From an uncultured beta proteobacterium (GTDB lineage: Bacteria; Pseudomonadota; Gammaproteobacteria; Burkholderiales; Burkholderiaceae): 16,162 bases of DNA. The notes under the pieces are model-generated. The model ran no database searches and was not told the origin of the DNA. It was given only the letters and a program-made list of their open reading frames with translations. Shown here piece after piece: positions 1 through 8,372 of this stretch. The stretch spans positions 1 through 16,162 of the forward strand of contig CAIMXN010000166.1 of assembly GCA_903845455.1 (NCBI GenBank), written 5' to 3'. Position 1 is the stretch's first letter. Every line of letters begins with the position of its first letter. Position numbers and translations under genes: made by a program.

Positions 1-1701
1 GTTATTAGTTCTATTGCTCTTACTGATAAGAATCCTATTGCACTTACTGAAGCACAGCTGACGAGTGATGCTGGTGTTTTAGCTTTAATTACTAGCCCCT
101 ATAACTTAGCGGTGACTAATGTCGCCGCTGCAGATGTAGCCTCCGTATTGGGTAATCCTAATGTTGTAGCAGTATCAGTAGTGGATTCAGGCGCGGATAT
201 ATTAAGTAACCTAGCGTTATTGAATGCTAATTTAGGAAAAATAGAGTCCCTTACTTCAATAGGTCACTCCAATGTAATCAGCCTTTCCTGTGCCGAATAT
301 TACGCATATGAACCTGTGATTATTGCAAGCAGATCTTGTTTTATTACAAACATTAACGATATAGCAGAAAATATTGCGAAATATTGGCCGCATCTGGCTT
401 CAAATGGAAATATTGATTCAGTTACTGTATCGAACGGTGACGTGGTAAACCTCAGTGAGGCTGATTTTATTTTTACTCAAGGGTATCTATCAGAAATCAT
501 CACTACAAATAATTCCAATACAAATGGATTTTTGGGTAGCCATGTGGACCCAGCTAATTTTTTGATTGGCATTGTGGATGCAAAAGCGGGAGACGTGGCA
601 ACTCTTCTAGGTTCTAGCGGTGATCATGATCATAGTTCCATCATTAATGCAGGGGGTGATGGCTCTACAAGTTCAAGCAACCCCGTTTATATCAGTTTTC
701 ATGCAAGCATTGTCTCTGTTGTAGACGCAGCTATTAACATTACCTCTAATTTAGACACTCTAGAGTCTTTTAAGAGTCAAATAACTAGCATTACCCTAAG
801 CGATGCTGACCCAATTACTGCCTCTGTTGCTCAGTTATCTTATGATGCAGATGTACTTGCTAAGATCACAAATCTAACATCGATTATCGTCTCAGACACC
901 TCGCACAATATTGCGGAAAATATTGACTTTTTGCATGAGAATCTTGCAAAGATCGCATTAATTACTAGATCAGATGCGTCTAGTCTAATGAATATTACTG
1001 CCGCTCAATATAAAAATGATGCAGATGTGCTTGCTAAGATTGCCGCTAGCCCATTACCCAGCTCAATTCATGTCGATACCGTTGCAGGAGGGCTCACATT
1101 ACTTGATCCAATCATTTACGGCGGCAAAACGTATGTATATGTTCAGCCTGATAATCCAGCGTTGCCAGATACTAATACGATGGTACAGAGCCAGCTAAAT
1201 GCAATATTTAATCACGGCGCATTAGTAACGGAATCAACTAATACAGCTCAAATTGGTGGATACACTTTGACGCTTCCAACAGCGACTGCAGTTCAAGACT
1301 TAATGTTGCATGGAAATGTCTTAGCGCAGGGGTGGCCTCAAGCTGGATGGTATTCATCAACTCCAGGGGGTTATGATGATTACCATGTTGATTATGGCTC
1401 GTTTCAAATTTACGCCGATATCACGCCCGATGTAACTCATAGTGTTTTATTTGAAATCCAGGGTTCCCCTGCATATTTAAATGTAACTGATGTAGCAGTC
1501 ACTGATGTATCAAGTTTATTGGCAAGCAACAGTGTTGCCCACATCACCATCCTAGATACTGCCGCTGATATCGCTGCTAACCTAGATACGCTTGAGCAAT
1601 ATCACTCATTAATCACTTCCATTACGGTCACTGATTCTAATAATCTGATCTCTATCCCTAGTGCCCAGTTTGTGGCTGATCAAGATGCTCTGAAGTTATT
1701 G
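1..1701 (+). repeat. Array of divergent ~50-58-codon protein repeats
   Basis: The units lie at approximately 1-93 (tail only), 172-333, 340-510 (most divergent), 712-867, 880-1041 and 1540-1701. Each reads as a hydrophobic strand ending in D[TS], a helix-like xxIxxNLDxL segment, a second strand SITxxD, and AQxxxDxxxLxxI. An additional linker of the form V[TN][ND]VAxxDVxSLL precedes the units at 172 and 1540. Protein similarity is much stronger than DNA similarity in most pairs, so the array is old. Boundaries were placed by eye. Confidence 0.7.
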
Positions 1702-4700
1702 ACCAACTATCATTTTGCTGCGTACTCTGCAGCCCCGGCAACCTATCAAGCACCTGATAGTGGCGCACTGCCGATGACGATTCAAGGTAATGCTAGTGTC
1801 ACTAATTGGGTAGTTACTACTACGTCTACGTTTAATGGCGCTAGCACCAGCTCTACGATTGTGTTTCACCAAGATAACAGTGGCGGTAATATTACTTTTA
1901 ACCCGAGCATTGGATATATCCAGCCAGGTTATGCCTACACTGTTACCGCCCAAGGGGTAGATGGCTCTGGTAATAACGTGGCTACTGGTGCCTTATCCTT
2001 TACTCCTGGATTTTCTAGCGTCTTAAATACGGATGGCTTGCACTTTAACTCTGCTTTAACCGTCCAAGGTATTTCGTTAAGCGCTACTGAGCCTGCGCCA
2101 TCTGCTACTGCAGCTACGCTGTACTTTGTCACTGGCAACTACACGGTAGCCGATGTCTCACTGGCACTCCAAAATAATGCCTCTTTACTGGCTTTAGCTA
2201 ATAGTGGACAACTGGCTTTAGCAGGCGCAAGCCTAACCGCAATTCCTTTGGGATACAACCCAGCTATTGCGAACGTACTAGTTAATGGTCTGAGCTTGCC
2301 AGTGGTAGGTACACCGGTAGGCAGTTACACCCCAGTAGCGATCTATTCACCGGTCGATACAACAGTGCAGGTGCATGCCTTTAATAATGGCAGTGTGATT
2401 GTTGACCAGGTGCAATTAAGCGCCGGCGTTGCGGTTAACTTAAATACCTGGGATTTCTTAGGCGGCACATTTGTTACCAATAATACCGGCCTAGCAACAG
2501 CAACCCAGATCTACTTTACGGATACCAATGGCGCTGCTATTGATGGCTTAAAGGTAGCCCATATTCCGCTGTCTGGTGGATTACTGACTTCTCCTAATTT
2601 CATCTCGGTAGGTAGTACGCTGGCAACTGCAGTTACTGTCTACACGGGTACGGTTACCCAAGTATTAGCTAGCGCTGCAACTGCGCCAGCGGGTGGTTTG
2701 TTTGCAATTAAAGATACCATTTTCAACATTAGCGCTGGCGGTCAAGCGCTCTATAACTTAGAGGCTTCCGGCGCGTTACTGGGCGCATTGCCAACTGATG
2801 GCTTTGCCCCGATTCCGCTAAGTTCTAGCAGTGGCTACACCCCGATTGCTGTGAGTGCTGGTGCTGGTCATATTGATTATGTCGATACTCTGGGCTCTGG
2901 TGGCCCTCAGATTAAACATGCTGTTTTGGCAATCCAGGCTAGTAGTGCGAATGCTAACGTTAGTATCTTTATTGATAACACCCCAATTACTTCCGGCCTA
3001 GTTACAAGCTCTGGCGGTATGAGTTTAGTTAATGGAATCGTAGGCATTGCCTTGCCAAACTTTAATAGTAGTAGCTTGAGTGGCTTAAAAGCACTTGTTA
3101 ATAATGACTATCACACCTTAAATGTATCCAATGCCACCATAGGCATTGTGCCTCCAGGAGGCGGCCAGCCAAGCAGTTTTGCCAGCAGCCAATCGATTTG
3201 GATTGGCGATGCAGCCTATTTGCCAACGAGCATTAGCAATCTGCACGCAAACACTTTATATATTGTGAGCGATTCACCAGCCAATATTATGGGTCTGGAT
3301 TTAAACCAGGGTAATAATGCTAGTGGCGTAGTGAACTTATTGGCTAGCGAGGGTCTAATTGCCTATAGCCCAACTGGCGGATTTAATTTGTACTCACTCT
3401 TAGAGACCTCGATGAATACGGCGCCGATTGCTAATGTGGCTGCTATGTCGAGCTACGACTCTGCCTACGACGCCGAGGTAGGGCTAGTTGGTAATAATTC
3501 CCTGGGGTTGGGTGATACGCTATATATTAATGATGGCATTAGTCGATTACTGAGCCCAGGCTTGATTGATATCGCTACGACAGCTGCTAGTGGCATAGCT
3601 ACTACTGGCAATTTTAAGGGCTCTGTTAATTTGAGTGCCTATGGACCTGGTTTAAATTCAGCATTTAGTGCATATAAAAACGTGAGCCACATTGAGTGGT
3701 TTGGTGCTTTAGATGTATTAACTTCCGCTAGCAATCAAACTGCTATAGGCAATGTTTATACCTCTGCTTATCAGTTAAATGGCGTACGGATCGGTGACAC
3801 GATTGCTAATCTAGCGCAGGTCAATAGCTCTGAAGTCTCTGGGTTAATTAGTTTTATTAAAACTCATGCATCTAGCAGGCTCTACGTAGATATTCGGGAT
3901 ACAGTGGCTAATCTTGAGAGCATCTTTGGTAGTCCTGCCGCTTCAACAGCATTTGTTGGTGCCTTGAACGCAGTGTTGGGGCCGAACCATACGGGCATTA
4001 GCTATACGATTGGTGTAATGGAAGTTAGCGATACCGTTGCCAATGTCGAGGCTGCCTTAGCTAATGGTCAGTTGCCGGCATTGCAAGCAGGAGTATCTAG
4101 CATGCTTTCTGGTCCTGGTGTTTCTAATAATAGCATTCCTTCATTGCGCCTGATTGACACGATTGACAACATCAATACCTTTTTGAGCAATCAACAAGAT
4201 GCAGCACTTTGGCCTTTGGTTGGGACGATTGTGGTGGAAGATACGGCTATCAATCTTGCTGCTGGGTTTGCTAATCCTACAAACGGCAACACTTGGACAT
4301 CGGCGGTTGTTCATGCCAATAATTTTTGGGTCAAAGACAGTTTTGCCAATATCCAATCCCATGCTAGCGCACTGTTTGCTGGTGGTTATGAAGTTAACAA
4401 GGTTCTCTTTACGGATATTTCTGGGGCGACTGGACCGCTGGTTGTAGGGGCTCAATATTCTGCGCATGGTCAATTGCCAATGTTTGACTTTACTAACGCA
4501 ACCGGTTTTATTGGTAATGTAACGGCAAGTGAATCACAGATCACTGGCGGAGAAGAGATCACCGTTAGCGATCAATACGGTCATCAAGTAGTGATTGATG
4601 TAATGACCAATACTAGTGATGCTAATCACAGTGAGTTGTATAGCGTGGTGTTGCCAGCAGAAACAGTGAATGTTTCACAGTTAACTTCTCTGCCAAGTGT

Positions 4701-5289
4701 TTGGCCGTTTAGCCCTGTAAATATTACCGATACTGCAACAAATATTAATTCGCAGTTGGGGATAGTTCAGGCAGATATTGCTTCGGGTCTAGCAAATGAC
4801 CTAATCAATCTCAGCGGTATGAATTTAGTTTCTGGTAACGGAGTATCAACTCTCGATGGTTCTAATGGCAATACTGAATTTACATTTACCACCGCCTCTG
4901 CAGCCCCTTCCAATGGAAATGAAACTGCATCTATTTCTCATTGGCAAGTTGGTGATGCAATCCAATATTCATCAATCTTGAAAGCGGTAGCTGCAACCAC
5001 CCCAGCAGTTCAAGGGACTGCTGCAATTGATGGCGCAACTGGATTGGCTAATTTTGTGCTTGCAGATCATACGGTTGATCAACAGTTATTGGCTGTGGAA
5101 AAAGCTTTATCCTTAAGTGCCCCTGGAGCAGGTCATTTTGCCAAGTGGGATAACGATGGAAATACCTATGTTTTGATTACTGATGGGCATTCCGGGGCAA
5201 CCGTGGGTGCAGGCGACGATCTCATTAAGATTGTTGGTGCCGATAGCAGTCATGTTCAGTTGGTAGGTGGGGTAGTGGTGGCTCATTAA
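1..5289 (+). CDS. Giant repetitive exoprotein, probable type I secretion substrate (5' end outside window)
   Basis: The frame is open from base 1, so the gene begins upstream; the GTG at 112 is an internal valine, not a start. The window holds 1762 residues. The N-terminal third carries divergent repeats of about 50-58 residues with an [IV]xD[TS]xxxI..NLDxL half followed by I.SITxxD and a closing AQ...D..[VL]LxxI half (around residues 58-111, 238-289, 294-347 and 514-567). The first 30 residues are already the tail of another unit. A Gly/Ser/Ala/Thr-rich beta-type middle follows. From residue about 1260 onwards, short DTxANL-type cores recur. The last ~140 residues contain an NTYVLITDG stretch and GAGDDLIKIVG, resembling tails of type I-secreted surface proteins. 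Only two cysteines are seen (97 and 113), as is usual for such cargo. The likely role is as an adhesin or surface-layer-like protein exported by the transporter just downstream; the function is inferred. Classical nonapeptide RTX blocks are absent. Confidence 0.85.
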   Translation, partial: VISSIALTDKNPIALTEAQLTSDAGVLALITSPYNLAVTNVAAADVASVLGNPNVVAVSVVDSGADILSNLALLNANLGKIESLTSIGHSNVISLSCAEYYAYEPVIIASRSCFITNINDIAENIAKYWPHLASNGNIDSVTVSNGDVVNLSEADFIFTQGYLSEIITTNNSNTNGFLGSHVDPANFLIGIVDAKAGDVATLLGSSGDHDHSSIINAGGDGSTSSSNPVYISFHASIVSVVDAAINITSNLDTLESFKSQITSITLSDADPITASVAQLSYDADVLAKITNLTSIIVSDTSHNIAENIDFLHENLAKIALITRSDASSLMNITAAQYKNDADVLAKIAASPLPSSIHVDTVAGGLTLLDPIIYGGKTYVYVQPDNPALPDTNTMVQSQLNAIFNHGALVTESTNTAQIGGYTLTLPTATAVQDLMLHGNVLAQGWPQAGWYSSTPGGYDDYHVDYGSFQIYADITPDVTHSVLFEIQGSPAYLNVTDVAVTDVSSLLASNSVAHITILDTAADIAANLDTLEQYHSLITSITVTDSNNLISIPSAQFVADQDALKLLTNYHFAAYSAAPATYQAPDSGALPMTIQGNASVTNWVVTTTSTFNGASTSSTIVFHQDNSGGNITFNPSIGYIQPGYAYTVTAQGVDGSGNNVATGALSFTPGFSSVLNTDGLHFNSALTVQGISLSATEPAPSATAATLYFVTGNYTVADVSLALQNNASLLALANSGQLALAGASLTAIPLGYNPAIANVLVNGLSLPVVGTPVGSYTPVAIYSPVDTTVQVHAFNNGSVIVDQVQLSAGVAVNLNTWDFLGGTFVTNNTGLATATQIYFTDTNGAAIDGLKVAHIPLSGGLLTSPNFISVGSTLATAVTVYTGTVTQVLASAATAPAGGLFAIKDTIFNISAGGQALYNLEASGALLGALPTDGFAPIPLSSSSGYTPIAVSAGAGHIDYVDTLGSGGPQIKHAVLAIQASSANANVSIFIDNTPITSGLVTSSGGMSLVNGIVGIALPNFNSSSLSGLKALVNNDYHTLNVSNATIGIVPPGGGQPSSFASSQSIWIGDAAYLPTSISNLHANTLYIVSDSPANIMGLDLNQGNNASGVVNLLASEGLIAYSPTGGFNLYSLLETSMNTAPIANVAAMSSYDSAYDAEVGLVGNNSLGLGDTLYINDGISRLLSPGLIDIATTAASGIATTGNFKGSVNLSAYGPGLNSAFSAYKNVSHIEWFGALDVLTSASNQTAIGNVYTSAYQLNGVRIGDTIANLAQVNSSEVSGLISFIKTHASSRLYVDIRDTVANLESIFGSPAASTAFVGALNAVLGPNHTGISYTIGVMEVSDTVANVEAALANGQLPALQAGVSSMLSGPGVSNNSIPSLRLIDTIDNINTFLSNQQDAALWPLVGTIVVEDTAINLAAGFANPTNGNTWTSAVVHANNFWVKDSFANIQSHASALFAGGYEVNKVLFTDISGATGPLVVGAQYSAHGQLPMFDFTNATGFIGNVTASESQITGGEEITVSDQYGHQVVIDVMTNTSDANHSELYSVVLPAETVNVSQLTSLPSVWPFSPVNITDTATNINSQLGIVQADIASGLANDLINLSGMNLVSGNGVSTLDGSNGNTEFTFTTASAAPSNGNETASISHWQVGDAIQYSSILKAVAATTPAVQGTAAIDGATGLANFVLADHTVDQQLLAVEKALSLSAPGAGHFAKWDNDGNTYVLITDGHSGATVGAGDDLIKIVGADSSHVQLVGGVVVAH
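4870..5286 (+). other. C-terminal type I secretion-type region of the giant exoprotein
   Basis: The last ~139 residues contain an ISHWQVGDAI stretch, a DGNTYVLITDG segment and a GAGDDLIKIVG segment, and end in SHVQLVGG and a short hydrophobic tail. Uncleaved C-terminal signals with aspartate/glycine-rich turns and hydrophobic ends are typical of proteins exported by PrtD/RsaD-like transporters. The assignment rests on this general look, on the adjacent transporter operon and on the similar end of the protein encoded at 9739-11511. Confidence 0.6.
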
Positions 5290-5324
5290 TACTAGCTATT
5301 ACCTAGATCCTAGGTTTCATTCAT

Positions 5325-5360
5325 AATCCATATGGTGTTAACGGCGCCATATGGATTTTG
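5325..5360 (+). terminator. Hairpin after the giant exoprotein gene
   Basis: AATCCATATGG (5325-5335) pairs perfectly with CCATATGGATT (5347-5357) across an 11-base loop, and the stem runs into TTTTG. It lies 36 bases after the stop codon. The T-run is short, so it may terminate only partly, letting some transcripts continue into the secretion genes. Confidence 0.65.
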
Positions 5361-5365
5361 ATTTA

Positions 5366-5394
5366 TTAACCTCTTAAATCTTGGTGTCTATAAA
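5366..5394 (+). promoter_or_regulatory. Possible sigma70-type promoter for the secretion operon
   Basis: A -35-like TTAACC (5366-5371, 4 of 6) is followed after 17 bases by TATAAA (5389-5394, 5 of 6). It lies between the upstream hairpin and the ABC-transporter start at 5439. The region is AT-rich, so chance matches are likely; the correct spacing and position are the support. Confidence 0.35.
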
Positions 5395-5438
5395 TCATTT
5401 GAATTCCCGTTAAGAGCGGTCTAGTTTTATTTAATTTT

Positions 5439-7196
5439 ATGAAAAATCCTTCTAAATCATCCAAAAGCGAGAATGAAATCATTTCCGCTTTGCAGGACTA
5501 TAAGAAGATCTTTCGCTCGGTAGGCATCTTTACTGCCTGCATGAACTTGCTCTTGCTTGTACCTTCTATCTATATGTTAGAGGTCTACGACAGGGTGCTT
5601 ACCAGCCGCAATCATTTCACATTGTTAATGCTGACCTTGATCATTTTGATTTTGTATGTCATTTACGCAGCACTCGATGCCATTCGCAGTTATACCGTCA
5701 TCGAGGTTGGTAAGAAAATCGATGCCAAACTCAATCACCGTATTTATACAGCAGCCTTTGAACAAAACCTCAAGATCAAAGGGGGAAGTGCAGGGCAAGC
5801 CTTAAATGATTTAACTACTATTCGTCAGTTTGTTACGGGTCCCAGTTTGTATGCTTTCTTTGATGCTCCATGGTTTCCGTTTTATCTGATTGTAATTTTT
5901 CTATTCAATGTTTGGCTGGGTGTGTTCTCCACAATTTGCGTCCTGATCTTGCTGGTACTAGCCGTCATCAATGAGAGCCTCACGCATCAATCCTTGGCAG
6001 AGGCCAACTCTTTAGCAGTGCAATCCTCGGCGATTGCTTCCACCAATCTGCGTCAAGCCGAGGTGATTGAGTCGATGGGTATGTTGCCGGCGATTCGAGA
6101 TCGCTGGTTCGCGATTCATAATAAGTTTTTGCATAAACAAGCAACCGCAAGTCAGTATGCCGCTTCTATAGGCGCAATGACTAAATTCTTCCGTACCTTA
6201 ATGCAATCTTTGGTCTTGGGATTTGCGGCCTATTTAGTCTTAGAAAACCAGCTTTCTGCTGGCATGATGATTGCCGCAACGATTTTGTTGGGTAAGGCTA
6301 CCGGCCCAGTGGAGATGGTGATTGGTTCCTGGAAGCAATGGCGTGGAACCGTTAGTGCCTATGAACGCCTCACCACACTTTTACAAAACAACACGCCAAG
6401 AGCAGTTGGCATGAGCTTGCCAAGGCCTGAGGGCTATGTTGCCTTGGAAGGGGTATACGCCGCACCTCCGGGTGCTCAAAAAGCAGTCTTAAAAAATGTA
6501 GGCTTTCAGATAGAGCCTGGTGATGTCTTGGGCGTTATTGGACCAAGTGCGGCTGGTAAATCGACTTTAGCCAGAGTCATTGTTGGTATCTGGCCATCTA
6601 CTCCCAATGCTGCTCGTATTGACGGAGCAGATGTCTATCGCTGGAACAAGGATGAATTAGGGCCCGCCATTGGATATATGCCTCAGGATATCGAAGTCTT
6701 TCCGGGTACTGTGAGTGAGAATATTGCGCGCTTTACCGATTACCAAGCTGATGATGTAGTGGAGGCTGCAAAAGCAGCGGGTGTTCATGATTTAGTCCTG
6801 CATCTGCCTGAAGGCTATGACACTAAAATTGGTGATGGTGGAGTAGGCTTATCTGGTGGACAAAAACAACGCCTAGCTTTAGCACGAGCACTTTTTGGCG
6901 GCCCTAGTGTGGTGGTTTTAGATGAGCCTAATTCCAATCTAGATGATGCCGGTGAACTGGCTCTGGTCAATGCCATCCGAGGTTTGCAGGCCCGTAAAGC
7001 AACCGTCATTGTGATTACCCATCGTGTACCCATTTTGCAGGTGACTACCAAGCTCTTATTATTGCAAGACGGTGCAGTGCGCATGTTCGGCCCAACGGGC
7101 GAAGTCATGCAAGCCTTGCAACAGCAATCTACTGCGAATCAGGCAAGTGCTTTGCCGCCAGACTCATCAACACCTACATCAGCGGCAGGAGCTTAA
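5439..7196 (+). CDS. Type I secretion ABC transporter (permease/ATPase, PrtD/RsaD-like)
   Basis: A 585-residue inner-membrane exporter subunit that would form the energised channel of a three-part type I system and recognise C-terminal signals of unfolded cargo. The membrane domain occupies residues about 25-300, with hydrophobic segments near 28-48, 60-80, 139-180 and 255-285. The nucleotide-binding domain follows: Walker A GPSAAGKST (368-376, K374), Q-loop Q416, signature LSGGQ (471-475), Walker B VVVLDE (491-496) and switch histidine H528. The GPSAAGKS form of Walker A is typical of the PrtD/HasD/RsaD group. There is no N-terminal C39 peptidase domain, so cargo is not processed here. The ATG at 5439 gives a normal family length; no strong Shine-Dalgarno sequence is visible. 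The adaptor gene begins two bases after the stop, indicating an operon. The neighbouring exoproteins at 1-5289 and 9739-11511 are the obvious cargo candidates, by inference. Confidence 0.95.
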   Translation: MKNPSKSSKSENEIISALQDYKKIFRSVGIFTACMNLLLLVPSIYMLEVYDRVLTSRNHFTLLMLTLIILILYVIYAALDAIRSYTVIEVGKKIDAKLNHRIYTAAFEQNLKIKGGSAGQALNDLTTIRQFVTGPSLYAFFDAPWFPFYLIVIFLFNVWLGVFSTICVLILLVLAVINESLTHQSLAEANSLAVQSSAIASTNLRQAEVIESMGMLPAIRDRWFAIHNKFLHKQATASQYAASIGAMTKFFRTLMQSLVLGFAAYLVLENQLSAGMMIAATILLGKATGPVEMVIGSWKQWRGTVSAYERLTTLLQNNTPRAVGMSLPRPEGYVALEGVYAAPPGAQKAVLKNVGFQIEPGDVLGVIGPSAAGKSTLARVIVGIWPSTPNAARIDGADVYRWNKDELGPAIGYMPQDIEVFPGTVSENIARFTDYQADDVVEAAKAAGVHDLVLHLPEGYDTKIGDGGVGLSGGQKQRLALARALFGGPSVVVLDEPNSNLDDAGELALVNAIRGLQARKATVIVITHRVPILQVTTKLLLLQDGAVRMFGPTGEVMQALQQQSTANQASALPPDSSTPTSAAGA

Positions 7197-7198
7197 TT

Positions 7199-8365
7199 AT
7201 GGCCGAGCAACTTCTACCGCCCGATCAGCAGAATTCAGCCGCAAAGAGTGAGTCCCAAAGTAAATCCTTGGTAGCTCTAAGCAATGCCAAAGAAAGTATT
7301 CAAAAGGGGATTGCTAAGGTCACGCAGACCTATACCCAATGGCACGAAGTACGCACCGGTGATCGCGATGAAAATTACTATTCTTGGCTAGGTTGGCAAG
7401 TCATTATTTGGGGCTTGGGCGTAGCCTTACTTTGGGCTACCTTTGCCCCAATAGAGAAGGGCGTCTCTGCCTCAGGAATGGTGATTACCGATAGCAATCG
7501 CAAAACTATTCAACCTGCCTTCTCAGGAATCGTCGATGAGATTTTGGTGAAAGAAGGTCAGCAAGTCACTGTTGGTCAAGTCTTAGTGAAACTCAACCCG
7601 ATTAGCGCTCAAGCCCAATCGAATGCTACGCGCGAGTCGATTGGTGGCTTTGAAGCACAAGCTAAGGGCTTAGAAGATTCGATTGCCTACAAGAAACGAC
7701 AAAGCGCCTTGTATGAAAAACAATTGGCCGGACAGCGTGAGTTGGCGCAAGAAGGATATTTAGCCCCTAATAAAGTGCTGGAGTTAGAGCGCCAACAATT
7801 GCAACTCAAAGCCTCCATTTTGGAAGACGAAGGTAATTTATTGCGGATTAAAAAGCAGATTTCTGAGCAACAAGAAAAATTGCACCCTTATGATTTTGAC
7901 TTAGCCAATACAGAGATTAAATCACCGGTAGATGGAGCAGTAGTAAATCTCACTATCTTCACTAAGGGTGGAGTCGTGAGCCCAGGTCAAAAACTGATGG
8001 AAGTCATTCCTCAGAAAGACTCCTTGATGGTGGAGGGGCAGTTACCAGTTCATTTAGTGGACAAGGTTCACGTAGACCTACCAGTAGAAATGATGTTCAC
8101 CGCCTTTAATACCAACCGTACACCACATATACCCGGGGTATTGATTTCTGTTGGTGCCGATCGGATCGTTGATGAGAAAACTGGTAACCCTTATTACAAG
8201 ATTCAGGCAGTGACTACCCCAGCAGGCAATAAATTGCTTGGTGATTTGAAGGTTCGACCAGGGATGCCGGTGGAGCTATTTATTAGAACGGGTGAGCAGT
8301 CGATGATGACGTATTTGCTCAAGCCCGTGTTTGATAGAGCTCACTCCGCAATGCGGGAGGACTAG
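7199..8365 (+). CDS. HlyD-family periplasmic adaptor of the type I secretion system (PrtE/RsaE-like)
   Basis: A 388-residue membrane-fusion protein that links the ABC transporter to the outer-membrane channel. It has a cytoplasmic N-terminal segment (1-60), one membrane helix at about 66-82 and a first lipoyl-like half (about 100-132, with AFSGIVDEILVKEGQ). A rather short helical hairpin follows (about 140-226), then the second lipoyl half beginning TEIKSPVDGAVV (228-239) and a beta-barrel region. The ending GMPVELFIRTGEQ, then TYLLKP, is characteristic of the PrtE/RsaE group. At 388 residues it is somewhat shorter than the roughly 430-470 usual in the family, mostly in the hairpin. The ATG at 7199 is preceded by AGGAG at 7187-7191. 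It starts two bases after the transporter stop and ends four bases before the tolC start, so the three genes are very probably co-transcribed. Confidence 0.95.
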   Translation: MAEQLLPPDQQNSAAKSESQSKSLVALSNAKESIQKGIAKVTQTYTQWHEVRTGDRDENYYSWLGWQVIIWGLGVALLWATFAPIEKGVSASGMVITDSNRKTIQPAFSGIVDEILVKEGQQVTVGQVLVKLNPISAQAQSNATRESIGGFEAQAKGLEDSIAYKKRQSALYEKQLAGQRELAQEGYLAPNKVLELERQQLQLKASILEDEGNLLRIKKQISEQQEKLHPYDFDLANTEIKSPVDGAVVNLTIFTKGGVVSPGQKLMEVIPQKDSLMVEGQLPVHLVDKVHVDLPVEMMFTAFNTNRTPHIPGVLISVGADRIVDEKTGNPYYKIQAVTTPAGNKLLGDLKVRPGMPVELFIRTGEQSMMTYLLKPVFDRAHSAMRED

Positions 8366-8372
8366 AGCCTTG
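8355..8372 (+). promoter_or_regulatory. Ribosome binding site and TTG start deciding the tolC N-terminus
   Basis: GGGAGG (8355-8360) lies 9 bases before TTG (8370-8372). This TTG begins MKVFKLSIG followed by a hydrophobic signal sequence. The in-frame TTG at 8331 would overlap hlyD by 35 bases and put a charged, cysteine-containing stretch before the signal peptide, so 8370 is preferred. Confidence 0.75.

Noticed and set aside
112..114. GTG as the start of the giant exoprotein
   Set aside because: The same frame is open back to base 1 and the upstream codons encode the closing half of a repeat unit, so the true start is outside the window.
4141..4473. Minus-strand 110-codon ORF inside the giant exoprotein gene
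   Set aside because: It lies wholly within a well-supported gene, has no ribosome site or known motif, and has low-complexity basic composition typical of a shadow frame.
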